DNA from: Deltaproteobacteria bacterium
GTDB lineage: Bacteria > Desulfobacterota > Desulfomonilia > UBA1062
Direction of reading: 5' to 3'
DNA: 64,000 nt
NCBI GenBank assembly: GCA_029547185.1
Contig: JAKPPU010000005.1
Span: 1-64,000 of the forward strand
Below, piece by piece: positions 24,027 through 33,189 of this stretch (within the stretch, counting starts at the first letter, position 1; each line of letters opens with the position of its first letter). Both the position numbers and the translations under genes were made by a program. The notes below the pieces were generated by a model, which saw only the letters and a program-made list of their open reading frames with translations, was not told the DNA's origin and made no database searches.

Positions 24027-26490
24027 GAGCAGTCCTCTCGATGATCTCATCCTGGACGTCGGGCTGCAGGTCGTTGAAATAGGCGCAGTATCCGGCCACG
24101 CGGACCACGATCCCCGGGTATGATGCAGGGTCGATCTTGGCTGCCTTGAGCGTCTCGGAATCGAGGATGTTGACCTGTACCTGCATCCCTCCCTGGTCGA
24201 AATAATTTTTGAAGAGGCTCATGAGGGCCTTTCGCCCTGTTTTGCCCTGCACCATCCGCTTTTCGAACTTCAGATTGAGGGCATGGCAGTTCGTCCATTT
24301 CCTGCTGTCAAGAGAGGCGGCAGAGCGCAGGACAGCCGTAGGACCCAGCCTTTCCGATCCGTCCGCGGGGGCGAGGCCGTTGGAGAGCCGTCTGCCCGCA
24401 AGCCGTCCGTTCGGCAGTGCGCCGGTCACCCGGCCGAAGCCCAGGTGGCAGGTCATCGAGTAGAATCCCGGCACGTACTGCCCTCCCCGCGAGTTCTTGT
24501 GGGACCACAACGCATCGCTGAAGGCGTCGGCTGCGAGCTGCGTCATGTGGTCGGCCTCCCTGTCCCCGTTGCCGTAGCGGGGGAGCTTCGTGGCGAGCTC
24601 GACCCTCAAGCTCTCATGGCCTTTGAAGTTTTCCTTGAGGATCCGGACGAACTCTTCCAGACTGAACCGCTTCTCATCGAACACGACCCTCTTGAGGGCA
24701 TAGAGGGAATCGCCCGTGTCGGCGAGGCCAGCGGCCTGGACGGACGTGTAATCATAGAGGCCTCCGCCCCAGGTCACATCCCTGCCCTTATCGAGACAGC
24801 CTTCGGTCAGGATCGAATTCACCGGCGTCGTCCGGATGACCCGGTAGGCCTCCTCTAGCCAGCCGATCACCTTCACCATGTCGGCGACCCCGTGGCGGAC
24901 CTGCTCCCGGAAGGCCTCGAGAACGTCCTCGAAGGTTTTCATCGAGGATGCAGGCTTCGTTGCCGCCCCGAATCGGTGCGGGCCTTCGATCCGGCCCTTG
25001 CCGTGGAAGCGTCTGCCCTCGTTGAGGGCGAGCTCCAGGCAGAGCGGCAGGTTGAAGAGGGCGGCATCCGACGAATTGTACGTGCGGCCCTGACTCGCCA
25101 TCTCCACGCAGCCGATCACGGCGTAGTCCCGGGCATGCTCTTCTGTCATGCCCGCCTCCTCGAGCGTCCTGACCACGGCGGTGTCCCCGAAGAAGGAGGG
25201 GCGGCTCGTCCCCATCTGCAGAAGCTCCACGCTCTTCTCGAAGAACCAGTCGGGGGTTGCGGGATGGATGCGGACGTGCACGGCCGGCTCGCGGGTTAGG
25301 ACTTGAGCGTAGGCGTTGAGGATAAGGCCGGAAAGCTCGTTGGTCGCGTCGTTTCCCTTTTCGTCGGTCCCGCCGAGGGTAAAGGCCTGGGCGACCCCGT
25401 TTCCGCTGAAGAACTGATCGATCCGCTCCGAGTAGAGCGGCATGGTCTCGCAGGCCTTCAGGCAGAAGCTGGCGGTCATCTCGACAGCCTTCTCCGGGGT
25501 CAGCCTGCCCTGCTCGACATCTCTGCGGTAGAGGGGGAGGAGGATCTGGTCCATCCTGCCGAAGGAGAGGCCCTGCTCGAAGTCTTCCAGATTGAGCGCC
25601 ACGTGGACGAGCCAGACCGCCTGCAGCCCTTCGAGATAGGTCCGGGCGGGCTCGAAGGGGACGTGGCGGCAGGCCCTCGCCGATTCGAGGAGCTCGGCCT
25701 TCCTCTGCTCGGATACGCCGGGGCCGTTCGCGATGCGCTCTGCCTCGGCGGCAAGGTTTCCGGCCATGTTCCTGATGCCGTCGATGGTGATCATGATCGA
25801 GCGGAAAAAGGCCCGCTGGTCGGCATCGAGCAGGGAGCCGTCCGCAAGCCTTCCCTTTTCGAGCCTCGACGCGGCCTCCTCATAGGGGCGGCGAAGGCCC
25901 TCGTGCACGACCATCCGGTAGTTCCCGACCTGATGGCCCACACCCGCCTCCTCGGTAACGAAATGCCGCTTGGCCCGGAAGAAATCGAGAAAGTAGGAAA
26001 TGCGTGACGGCCTGAGAAGGGCCCTGGCGCCGACGCTTTTGAAGGCGTGCTTGATCCCGATGCGGAGGAGCTCCGCCTTTTCGAAGGCGCTCAGCTTCAG
26101 GGGGATGGCCCGCCTCTTCAGACGGGCAATGTCTTCGAGGATATTGATCGAGCCGCCCTCGATATAGTAGTTGGCCGCGATGCGCTTCGAGGTCATGTTG
26201 CCGATGATGAGCTCATTGTCGTAGATGCGCGGCCTTCGATGAGAGAAGAGGTAATTCAGGGTCAGGGCGCGGTGGATGAGGGGATGATCGGTCCGGGCGC
26301 TTCGGCGTCCCTCTTCGGAATGCCGGAATTTCTCGATGAGCCTGGGCCGCTCCAGGCAGATCGAGTACGGCGTGGACAGCAGCTCGTCCCTTATGGCGGC
26401 AATACGGGCGCCGGGGGGGGTGAATCCCGCAACCGGTGCCGTGCCCGGCGGAGAGGCCGGAGAGGTCGAGAAACGCTCCATGGCGGACAT
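24013..26490 (-). CDS. Glycyl radical enzyme of undetermined substrate
   Basis: ATG 26490 is favoured by AAGGAGG upstream; the in-frame extension to 26652 is not supported. The 825-residue protein has the PFL-like barrel. The active-site thiyl block is YAVIGCVEMASQG (Cys461, with Glu463 as likely acid/base) and the radical loop is VVRVAGYCAYF (Gly800). A single Cys followed by Val-Glu excludes true pyruvate formate-lyase, which has adjacent cysteines, and places it among eliminases, lyases or decarboxylases. It lacks the GCVEPQ-type Pro of choline lyase and glycerol dehydratase. No microcompartment, aldehyde dehydrogenase or transporter genes are adjacent. It is oxygen sensitive and cytoplasmic, with its activase coupled downstream. 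Confidence 0.92.
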   Translation of the reverse strand: MSAMERFSTSPASPPGTAPVAGFTPPGARIAAIRDELLSTPYSICLERPRLIEKFRHSEEGRRSARTDHPLIHRALTLNYLFSHRRPRIYDNELIIGNMTSKRIAANYYIEGGSINILEDIARLKRRAIPLKLSAFEKAELLRIGIKHAFKSVGARALLRPSRISYFLDFFRAKRHFVTEEAGVGHQVGNYRMVVHEGLRRPYEEAASRLEKGRLADGSLLDADQRAFFRSIMITIDGIRNMAGNLAAEAERIANGPGVSEQRKAELLESARACRHVPFEPARTYLEGLQAVWLVHVALNLEDFEQGLSFGRMDQILLPLYRRDVEQGRLTPEKAVEMTASFCLKACETMPLYSERIDQFFSGNGVAQAFTLGGTDEKGNDATNELSGLILNAYAQVLTREPAVHVRIHPATPDWFFEKSVELLQMGTSRPSFFGDTAVVRTLEEAGMTEEHARDYAVIGCVEMASQGRTYNSSDAALFNLPLCLELALNEGRRFHGKGRIEGPHRFGAATKPASSMKTFEDVLEAFREQVRHGVADMVKVIGWLEEAYRVIRTTPVNSILTEGCLDKGRDVTWGGGLYDYTSVQAAGLADTGDSLYALKRVVFDEKRFSLEEFVRILKENFKGHESLRVELATKLPRYGNGDREADHMTQLAADAFSDALWSHKNSRGGQYVPGFYSMTCHLGFGRVTGALPNGRLAGRRLSNGLAPADGSERLGPTAVLRSAASLDSRKWTNCHALNLKFEKRMVQGKTGRKALMSLFKNYFDQGGMQVQVNILDSETLKAAKIDPASYPGIVVRVAGYCAYFNDLQPDVQDEIIERTAHGIN

Positions 26491-26655
26491 GGGACAATTT
26501 CCTCCTTGAACGATTTGTTCGTCTGCAGGAGCTCGTCGGAAGGCCCCTGCACGGCTTCGTCCATATCTCTGCGGAGCGAGCCGGGCACTGCCTTTGCGGG
26601 CTCCATCGATAGCAATTCCCGGATGTGGGGACCACAAGCACACAAAACTCAATAA

Positions 26656-26841
26656 TATAATTATAGCACGAGCTTCATACCAGGTCCAGGTCAGATCTGG
26701 AAGTCGACCGCGTTCGTCTCCCTGAAGGAAGGGGAGCAGGCCCTAGCCGAAGCCACGGCCCTCCTCAAGGAGCTGCTGGAGCCTCTGGCCGGCTACACCT
26801 GCTCGTATGTCCGCAGCATCCTCACGGGTTGCCGGAACTGA
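26656..26841 (+). pseudogene. C-terminal coding remnant of unknown protein
   Basis: Between the in-frame stop at 26653 and the stop at 26839-26841 the plus strand encodes IWKSTAFVSLKEGEQALAEA, then ATALLKELLEPLAGYTCSYV and RSILTGCRN. This has normal amphipathic, protein-like composition and GC3-rich codons. There is no ATG, GTG or TTG with a ribosome site, and the AT-rich sequence before about 26670 is clearly non-coding. It looks like the 3' end of a gene whose front was lost. I do not recognise the family. The rest of the 495-bp gap 26491-26985 shows nothing else. Confidence 0.4.
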
Positions 26842-26985
26842 TTTCATCGGTGCCGCCATTCGTTGATTCTCATTTGCTTTGACATCGGATGGAGTCTTGC
26901 CCTAAAGATGGTGTCCACAGGCAACATTCCGGACAGAGAGGATCTGTGGTCGGGTCCCGTACGAAAACAATGCAGGAGAATAGTG

Positions 26986-27672
26986 ATGGCAGCTGAAGAA
27001 TACGTGTTCGTACCCACAAAGGGGGAAAAGAAGATATCGGGGATCGTGTCCGTACCCGACGGGTTCATCCGGGGGAAGAAGCCGGGCATCATCCTGGCCC
27101 ACGGTGCCGATAACGACATGTTCCACCCCCTGCTCGTGCATATGGCCGACATGCTTGCCGAGGCCGGATACCTGATCCTGAGGTTCAATTTCCTTTACCG
27201 CGACGAGGGCAGGAAGGTGCCGGACAGCAACGAGGTCCTCACGGCCTCGTGGGTCCGGGTGTACGAGTTCCTCCGGGACCATCCCCTCTACAAGCCGTCC
27301 TCCATCGTCGCGGGGGGCAAATCCCTCGGGGGCAGAATCGCATCCCAGGCGGTCTCGGACAATCTCGTGCAGGCGGCAGGACTCATCTTCCTCGGCTATC
27401 CCCTCCACCCGCCGGGCAGGCCCGACGAGCTCCGGGACTCCCACCTCTATCGCATCAGGGTGCCCATGCTCTTTTTCGCAGGCTCGAACGATCCCTACTG
27501 CAGCATCGACAAGCTCGGCGAGGTCCTGGCGAAACTGGATGCCCCGAGCACCCTCGAGCTGATCGAAGGCGGCGACCATTCGTTCAGGCCCCCCGAGCCG
27601 TCAGAGGCGTCGGAAAAAGAGGTCTACGCCCGCATCCTGGGCACGACCCTTTCCTGGCTCAGGTCGGTCTGA
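26986..27672 (+). CDS. Alpha/beta-hydrolase (dienelactone hydrolase / KANL3-Tex30-like)
   Basis: ATG 26986 follows AGGAGAATAGTG. The 228-residue cytoplasmic protein has a compact hydrolase fold: GIILAHGADNDM (oxyanion region), the nucleophile elbow VAGGKSLGGRIAS with Ser113, an acidic position at FAGSNDPYCS and the catalytic His in EGGDHSFRPP. Cap domains are absent, as in the Tex30/KANL3 subgroup. Substrates in this subgroup are mostly unknown. The gene is upstream of panBC with a 142-bp gap, and nothing links it to pantothenate synthesis. Confidence 0.82.
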   Translation: MAAEEYVFVPTKGEKKISGIVSVPDGFIRGKKPGIILAHGADNDMFHPLLVHMADMLAEAGYLILRFNFLYRDEGRKVPDSNEVLTASWVRVYEFLRDHPLYKPSSIVAGGKSLGGRIASQAVSDNLVQAAGLIFLGYPLHPPGRPDELRDSHLYRIRVPMLFFAGSNDPYCSIDKLGEVLAKLDAPSTLELIEGGDHSFRPPEPSEASEKEVYARILGTTLSWLRSV

Positions 27673-27814
27673 GGAAACCCCGGGGCTCTTTGAGAATACA
27701 TGGATATGAAAAAATTCATGATGGGATGGAATCACGGTATACGGAAGATTCTCCTCACATTTCCCCTTGAACGGATGGGCGATCGATAGTACCTTTGCAC
27801 ATAAGGAGGCGACA

Positions 27815-28618
27815 ATGAAGCAGAAGATCTCTGTAGCCGACATCAGAGAGAAGAAAGGCAAGGGACGGATCGTCGTGGTCACTTCCTACGACTCCACCAT
27901 GACCCGGATCATCGATGCAGCAGATATCGACGTCATCCTCGTGGGAGACTCTGCCGGCAACGTCATGGCTGGTCGCGACAACACGCTGGGCATCACCATG
28001 GATGAGATGATCTACCACACCCAGTGCGTCACCCGCACGAAGCCGGGCGCCCTCGTCATCGGCGACATGCCGTTCCTGTCGTATCAGACCTCCGTGGAGG
28101 ATGCCGTGAGGAACGCCGGGAGATTCCTCAAGGAAGCGGACGCCCAGGCAGTGAAGCTCGAAGGCGGCATCCGGGTGATCGAGCAGGTGAAAGCCATTGT
28201 CCGTGCCGACATCCCGGTAATGGGGCACCTCGGGCTCACGCCCCAGTCGGTCCATGCATTCGGCGGCTTCAAGGTTCAGGCGCGGGGCGAGCAGGCGGCA
28301 CGGCTCCTCAAGGAAAACGCCCTTGCCCTCCAGGATGCCGGGGTCTTCTCCATCGTTCTCGAATGCGTCCCTGCGACGGTTGCCAAGGACGTGACCGACA
28401 GCCTCGACATCCCCACCATCGGAATCGGTGCAGGCCCCCACTGCGACGGCCAGGTCCTCGTGCTTCAGGATCTGCTCGGCATGAGCAAGACCTTCAAGCC
28501 TAAATTCGTCAAGCAGTATGCGAACCTCTTCGACGTCATCAAAGAGGCCCTCGATGCGTACGCAACCGAGGTCAGGGAAGGGGCATACCCTGCACAAGAG
28601 CACTGCTTCAAGGACTAG
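27815..28618 (+). CDS. panB: 3-methyl-2-oxobutanoate hydroxymethyltransferase
   Basis: ATG 27815 follows AAGGAGG. The 267-residue protein is full length for PanB. It carries the Mg- and substrate-binding VTSYDSTMTRIIDAA and LVGDSAGNVMAG blocks, KLEGG, GHLGLTPQSV and GIGAGPHCDGQVLV. It adds a hydroxymethyl group from methylene-tetrahydrofolate to 2-oxoisovalerate, the first committed step toward pantoate. panC starts 4 nt after its stop, so the pair forms an operon. panD and panE are not in the window. Confidence 0.97.
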   Translation: MKQKISVADIREKKGKGRIVVVTSYDSTMTRIIDAADIDVILVGDSAGNVMAGRDNTLGITMDEMIYHTQCVTRTKPGALVIGDMPFLSYQTSVEDAVRNAGRFLKEADAQAVKLEGGIRVIEQVKAIVRADIPVMGHLGLTPQSVHAFGGFKVQARGEQAARLLKENALALQDAGVFSIVLECVPATVAKDVTDSLDIPTIGIGAGPHCDGQVLVLQDLLGMSKTFKPKFVKQYANLFDVIKEALDAYATEVREGAYPAQEHCFKD

Positions 28619-28622
28619 GCCT

Positions 28623-29468
28623 ATGGAGATCATCAAGGACGTCAAGGCCATGAAGGCCTATGTGAAGGCGATAAAGACAAAGGGGGAAACCATCTGCCTC
28701 GTCCCCACCATGGGATACCTCCATGAGGGCCACCTCGATCTGATGCGCATGGGAAGGCCCCTTGCGGACCATCTTATCATCAGCATCTTCGTGAACCCCA
28801 CTCAGTTCGGCGCGGGCGAGGACCTCGACAAGTATCCCCGCGACCTGCCGCGGGATACGCGGCTGGCCGAGTCCGTGGGGGTCGATTGCATCTTCAACCC
28901 CGAGGCGGCGGACATGTATCCCCAAGGGTATGCCACCTACGTGAACGTCGAAGGCATAACCGAAGGGCTCTGCGGGGCATCGCGGCCCGGCCACTTCCGG
29001 GGCGTGACCACCGTGGTCGCCAAGCTGTTCAACATCATCGAGCCCGATATCTCCGTCTTCGGTGAAAAGGACTACCAGCAGCTCGCGGTCATCAGGCGGA
29101 TGGTCGAGGACCTGGACATGAACGTGAAGATCCTCGCCCACGGGACTGTTCGTGAGGAGGACGGCCTCGCCATGAGCTCGCGGAACAAGTACCTGAACCC
29201 CGAAGAGAGAAAGAACGCCCTCGTGCTCAACCGGTCGCTCAAATTTGCACAGGACCGGGTGCAAAGCGGCGAGAGAAATGCTGCTGCCATAAAGTCCGAA
29301 GTCGAGAAGATGATTTCGAGCACGCCAGGCTGCACGATCGATTACGTCGAGATCGTGGATCCCGACCTCCTCCATCCTCTCGACACGCTCGAGACCAGGG
29401 CGGTCATGGCCCTGGCAGTAAGAGTGGGAAAGACCCGCCTCATAGACAATATCACGCTCACTGCCTGA
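28623..29468 (+). CDS. panC: Pantoate--beta-alanine ligase
   Basis: The 281-residue protein is full length for PanC. It has the nucleotidylyl-transferase motif VPTMGYLHEGH (His34 and His37), NPTQFGAGEDLDKYPR, GEKDYQQLAVIRRMV and the KMSKS-like MSSRNKYL. It condenses pantoate and beta-alanine with ATP via a pantoyl-adenylate to give pantothenate. The start at 28623 sits only 4 nt after the panB stop and depends on coupled translation; the longer in-frame reading into panB is spurious. Confidence 0.97.
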   Translation: MEIIKDVKAMKAYVKAIKTKGETICLVPTMGYLHEGHLDLMRMGRPLADHLIISIFVNPTQFGAGEDLDKYPRDLPRDTRLAESVGVDCIFNPEAADMYPQGYATYVNVEGITEGLCGASRPGHFRGVTTVVAKLFNIIEPDISVFGEKDYQQLAVIRRMVEDLDMNVKILAHGTVREEDGLAMSSRNKYLNPEERKNALVLNRSLKFAQDRVQSGERNAAAIKSEVEKMISSTPGCTIDYVEIVDPDLLHPLDTLETRAVMALAVRVGKTRLIDNITLTA

Positions 29469-29661
29469 GGATATATTTCATTGTTCGGGGGTGGGCAGGG
29501 GAGAAAGCGGGAATGACACGGTGGAGAAGAATTCACTCCATAAGTATTAACCATCATGAACGATTCCTTACGTTAACGCCCATGCGCCTTCTTAGGGAAT
29601 GACAAGCCAAATGAAGAGAGTATGCCCATCCATCTCCCTCCAGGAACGAATAGTACCGGAC

Positions 29662-30801
29662 TTATCCCAGCGAGGAGAGGAAGCCTCTGATGAGCTCGGA
29701 GGGCCGGCGGTAGTCGGTAAGGAAGGCGTCGTGGCCGTGCTCGGTGGTGATGTCGGTGTAGGAGACCTGGACATTGAGCGCGGAGAAGAGCCGGACGATC
29801 TCCTTTGACTGGGACGAGGGATAGAGCCAGTCCGAGGAGAACGAGATCACGAGCCCTTTCTTCGTGCGCAGGTCGCTGAAATTCACGCCCCTGTCCCTGC
29901 CTTGCCCCCGGAAGCGCTCCTTGGAGCTTATTGAAGCCATGAGATCGAAGTTGTCGATGGCGTCGGTGATGTAGAGGTAGCTGTTGGCGTCGAATCGCTT
30001 GACGAACGAGACGCCCTGATAGTCGAGGTAGTGCTCCACCTCGAAAGAGGGCTTGAAGATGGCCTTAGAATCCTTGTCCTTCCTGATCCTCCCGAACTTT
30101 TCCTGCATCATTTTTTCCGAGATATAGGTGATGTGGCCGATCATGCGTGCGACGGACAGTCCTCCCTCGGGAGAGATGTCGCCGTAGTAGTTGCCGTTGT
30201 TCCACCTCGGGTCTGCCATGATCGCGCGCCTGCCCACCTCGTTGAAGGCGATCTGCTGTGCGGAATGCTTCATGGCCGAGGCGATGCAGATGAAGGACTC
30301 GAACTGGGAAGGGTAGTCGCAGAAGAACTGCAGGGTCTGCATCCCGCCCATGGAGCCTCCGGCGATGCATTTGAGCCTGTCGATCCCGAGGTGCTTGAGG
30401 AGGATCCTCTGCACCTCGACCATGTCCCTGATCGTGAGAGTGGGGAACGTGAGGCCGTAGGGGCTTCCCGTTGCCGGATCAATGGAGGCGGGCCCGGTGG
30501 TCCCCTTGCATCCGCCGATGACGTTCGAGCAGATGACGAAGTAGCGGTCCGTGTCGAAGGCCTTGCCCGGGCCGATCATGCAGTCCCACCAGCCGGGCTT
30601 TTTGTCTCCCTCGTGGTAGAATGCGGCGTGGGCATCGCCCGAAAGGGCATGCTCGATGAGGATCGCGTTGTCTCTTCGCTCGTTCAAGCAGCCGTAGGTC
30701 TCATAGGCGATGTCGATCCTCTCGAGGGTTCTTCCGGACTCGAACCTGAAGGGCCTGTCCACCGGAAGGATACGGGTTTCGGTAATAGCCTGTCCGCTCA
30801 T
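29662..30801 (-). CDS. metX: Homoserine O-acetyltransferase (MetX family)
   Basis: ATG 30801 overlaps the metW stop by 4 nt (ATGA). The 379-residue alpha/beta-hydrolase shows HALSGDAHAA, GCKGTTGPASI, the nucleophile elbow CIAGGSMGGMQ with Ser150, SFSSDWLYPSSQ for the catalytic Asp and the C-terminal TEHGHDAFLTDY with the catalytic His. It acylates homoserine for methionine synthesis; acetyl versus succinyl specificity cannot be settled by eye, although the GGCKG region is the usual acetyl-type form. The metW-metX pairing supports the methionine role. Confidence 0.94.
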   Translation of the reverse strand: MSGQAITETRILPVDRPFRFESGRTLERIDIAYETYGCLNERRDNAILIEHALSGDAHAAFYHEGDKKPGWWDCMIGPGKAFDTDRYFVICSNVIGGCKGTTGPASIDPATGSPYGLTFPTLTIRDMVEVQRILLKHLGIDRLKCIAGGSMGGMQTLQFFCDYPSQFESFICIASAMKHSAQQIAFNEVGRRAIMADPRWNNGNYYGDISPEGGLSVARMIGHITYISEKMMQEKFGRIRKDKDSKAIFKPSFEVEHYLDYQGVSFVKRFDANSYLYITDAIDNFDLMASISSKERFRGQGRDRGVNFSDLRTKKGLVISFSSDWLYPSSQSKEIVRLFSALNVQVSYTDITTEHGHDAFLTDYRRPSELIRGFLSSLG

Positions 30802-31406
30802 TGCAGCCGCCTCAGCTTGAAGATGCCCTCCTTGGCGAGGAGGTTGTAGACCGGCCACTGGACCTTCGAGATGAAATTCAGCGGGAAAAAGTACCGGGCT
30901 TCCATGATCTCGATGCCCATCTCACGAAGCGACGACTCGAACTCCTTGAGCGAGACGAACCGGAGCACCGGGGTGTCGTGCCAGGTCTCCGAGAGCCTGA
31001 TGCGCGAGCTCACCCTGCCTTGCGAAAGGACGCGGATGCGGTTCCTCAGATAGCCGAAGTTCGAGATGGAGATGATGGCGAACCTGCCGACCCTGAGCAT
31101 CTCGTCGATGACCTTGTAGGGCTTGGTGATGACCTGGAGCGTTGCATTGAGGATCACGCAGTCGAAGCTCGAGTCTGCCCATTCCGAGAGGTCCTTGTCG
31201 ATGTCGGCCTGGTAGACGCAGATCCCTTTCTGGACGCACTGGAGGACCATCTCGTGCGAGATCTCGACGCCGATGCCGTCGACCTGCTTTTTCGAGATCA
31301 GGGAGCTCAGGAGCGATCCGTCCCCGCACCCCAGGTCGAGCACCCGGCTCTGAGGCGGGATCCATTCTTCGATGATGGGGTAGTTCTCGGCAGATATCTT
31401 ATACAA
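30798..31406 (-). CDS. metW: Methionine biosynthesis protein MetW
   Basis: The 202-residue methyltransferase-fold protein has motif I RVLDLGCGDGSLL (about 21-33) and the MetW-specific stretches QADIDKDLSEW, FDCVILNATLQVI and ISISNFGYLRNRI. MetW partners MetX in many proteobacteria and is needed for its activity. Here it precedes metX with a 4-nt overlap, so equimolar production is likely. The 119-bp upstream gap shows no SAM riboswitch that I can recognise. Confidence 0.93.
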   Translation of the reverse strand: MYKISAENYPIIEEWIPPQSRVLDLGCGDGSLLSSLISKKQVDGIGVEISHEMVLQCVQKGICVYQADIDKDLSEWADSSFDCVILNATLQVITKPYKVIDEMLRVGRFAIISISNFGYLRNRIRVLSQGRVSSRIRLSETWHDTPVLRFVSLKEFESSLREMGIEIMEARYFFPLNFISKVQWPVYNLLAKEGIFKLRRLQ

Positions 31407-31525
31407 GCCCTGTCTCCATCCGGAAATATCCTCTTGTTTTCTGGTGCATTTCTAATCCTACTATATTGATAGTAATTTGAAAAGCACTTGTGCAGCGTGA
31501 GAAGGACATTCTCTTCTCCCCCGGA

Positions 31526-32599
31526 TTAAAGGTGCGATGTATGACCGACAGCCTGGAAAAGGGCAGGGGGGCCCGGTTGCGCGACCTCTGCCTGTCCGTT
31601 GTTCATGAGCACCTCGAGGTGGGAGTGGACCTCCGAGACGGCGAGGAAGATCTCACTCTCGGGTATCCCCGGGAAGAGCTCTTCGGCAAGGTCGTAGATC
31701 GACCGGCTTCTGCTCCGTATGGCCTCGTGGATCTGGCGTTTACGCTGCTCGTGGTGATGCCTGTACCGGGAGATCAGGCCTTTTACGTCGTCGATGAACT
31801 CTCCGTGTCCGGAGAATGCGTACCGTACGTCGAGGTCCTCGACCCTGGCGAGCGAATTTTCATATGACCTGAGGCTCTGGTAATCCGGATCGCTCAGGAG
31901 AGACTTGCGCACCTCCATGATGGGGTTGGGGGTGATGTGCCTGATGATGTGGTCCCCGGTGAAGAGGATCTTGCTTTCCGTCTCGTAGAGGCAGCAGCTT
32001 CCGGGGGAATGGCCCGGGGTATGGATCACCTCGAGGCTGAACCCTTCTCCGGAAAAGATTTCTCCGTCCTCCATGGGTATGGCGCCGTCGATCGGGTCGC
32101 AGAGATGCTTGAAGAAGGCCGACCGCCGCTTCATCCTGTCGATGGCGAACTCCGGCATGCCTGCACTCCGGGTGAAATCCATGACCTCTTCGCTCCAGAG
32201 CCCTTCTTTGATGTATTCCCGGGTCGTGCGCCAGATGTCGTCCCTGTGGAGATGGATCGGTATGGGGTGGCCCGCCGCCTTTTCCATGAGCGATGCCATG
32301 CCGAAGTGGTCGATGTGGCCGTGGGTGAGGATGATGCGCTCTATGTCGGGAAAATCGAACCCATGCCCGTTGAGCTGGGAGCGCACCGTCTCGAGCGAGT
32401 TCGGAAACTTGGGTCCGGTATCGATGAGGGTGATGGGCCCCTTGCCGAGCACGAAGATATTCGAGGTGAGCAGATCGCCGAAGCCGGGGAGCTCCAGAAC
32501 AAGGGCACGGATATGATCGGTCTGGGGGAATTCTCTGATTATCACGTATCTGGATTCATCTCTTAAACGAACGGCCCTATTCGGCCGGATCGATGTCAT
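31526..32599 (-). CDS. MBL-fold metallo-hydrolase
   Basis: The 357-residue protein carries the dinuclear-metal motif ILTHGHIDHFGM (His93, His95, Asp97 and His98), followed by the third-His block HTPGHSPGSCCLY, ILFTGDHII and a terminal FSGHGEFI. The C-terminal ~80 residues form a helical winged-helix-like extension (HEQRKRQIHEAIRSRSRSIY, then LAEELFPGIPE), as in LACTB2-like hydrolases. Possible activities include thioesterase, glyoxalase II or nuclease-like; none is established. It lies 35 bp downstream of the small NifU-type gene on the same strand and is probably co-transcribed. Confidence 0.85.
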   Translation of the reverse strand: MTSIRPNRAVRLRDESRYVIIREFPQTDHIRALVLELPGFGDLLTSNIFVLGKGPITLIDTGPKFPNSLETVRSQLNGHGFDFPDIERIILTHGHIDHFGMASLMEKAAGHPIPIHLHRDDIWRTTREYIKEGLWSEEVMDFTRSAGMPEFAIDRMKRRSAFFKHLCDPIDGAIPMEDGEIFSGEGFSLEVIHTPGHSPGSCCLYETESKILFTGDHIIRHITPNPIMEVRKSLLSDPDYQSLRSYENSLARVEDLDVRYAFSGHGEFIDDVKGLISRYRHHHEQRKRQIHEAIRSRSRSIYDLAEELFPGIPESEIFLAVSEVHSHLEVLMNNGQAEVAQPGPPALFQAVGHTSHL

Positions 32600-32634
32600 C
32601 CGGCCTCATAGACCTTGAAATGCAAAGGATTATG

Positions 32635-32868
32635 TTACTGTACCTGCTGTACGGCCTTTACGTCCGGGAGTTCCTTCTTGAGCACGCGCTCGATCAGGGA
32701 TTTGAGCGTCATGGTGGCCATGGGGCATCCGCCGCAGGCGCCCTTGAGGCGAACCTGGACGACGCCGTCGTTCGTCACGTCCACGAGCTCCACATCCCCG
32801 CCGTCGTTGCGGAGAATGGAGCGGGTTTTCTCCAATGCCTTTTCAACCTGTTCACGTTCAATAGCCAT
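32635..32868 (-). CDS. NifU C-terminal-domain iron-sulfur scaffold (Nfu-type)
   Basis: ATG 32868 has GGAGG upstream. The 77-residue protein is a lone NifU C-terminal domain: IRP-like start (KTRSILRNDGGDVELVDV), VQVRLKGACGGCPM with Cys45 and Cys48, and MTLKSLIERVLKKELPDV. These small scaffolds carry a 4Fe-4S cluster between two subunits and hand it to apo-proteins. That is sensible in a genome with radical-SAM activases. An upstream in-frame start at 32913 is not supported. Confidence 0.93.
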   Translation of the reverse strand: MAIEREQVEKALEKTRSILRNDGGDVELVDVTNDGVVQVRLKGACGGCPMATMTLKSLIERVLKKELPDVKAVQQVQ

Positions 32869-33050
32869 TATGTCCTCCGGTGAGATATTCGTTCGGGTAT
32901 GGCAAACTACCATTTCCTCATGTATTTGTCATCTTTATTTCTTTGATGATCCTCATCGGGAAAGGGTTCGCGAGGCCCGCGGGGAACCTGCGAGACAGAG
33001 CCCGTTGCACGCGCCTCCTTCAGGCTTATATAAAGGTCTAACTGATGGGT

Positions 33051-33081
33051 CTTCATCCGGCTGCCCGGGCAGCGGATGAAG
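33051..33081. repeat. Strong palindromic hairpin before the MATE gene
   Basis: Arms cttcatccg and cggatgaag flank the palindrome ctgcccgggcag, giving a 15-bp stem with one bulged base. It contains the first in-frame ATG (33076) of the MATE reading frame, which argues that translation starts further downstream. It could be a terminator, an operator or a leader hairpin; there is no T tract. Confidence 0.5.
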
Positions 33082-33189
33082 AATGTCCACTCCTTCAGGA
33101 TGAAATTGCAACGTTTCAGAAAGAAAGGCCTTTCCTTGACACTGTTTTTCATGGATAAAGGCGGTGATGCAACCGGTTTGGATGCCCGA

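Noticed and set aside
31407-31525. SAM riboswitch upstream of metW
   Set aside because: The 119-bp region shows no multi-stem fold or conserved SAM-riboswitch core.
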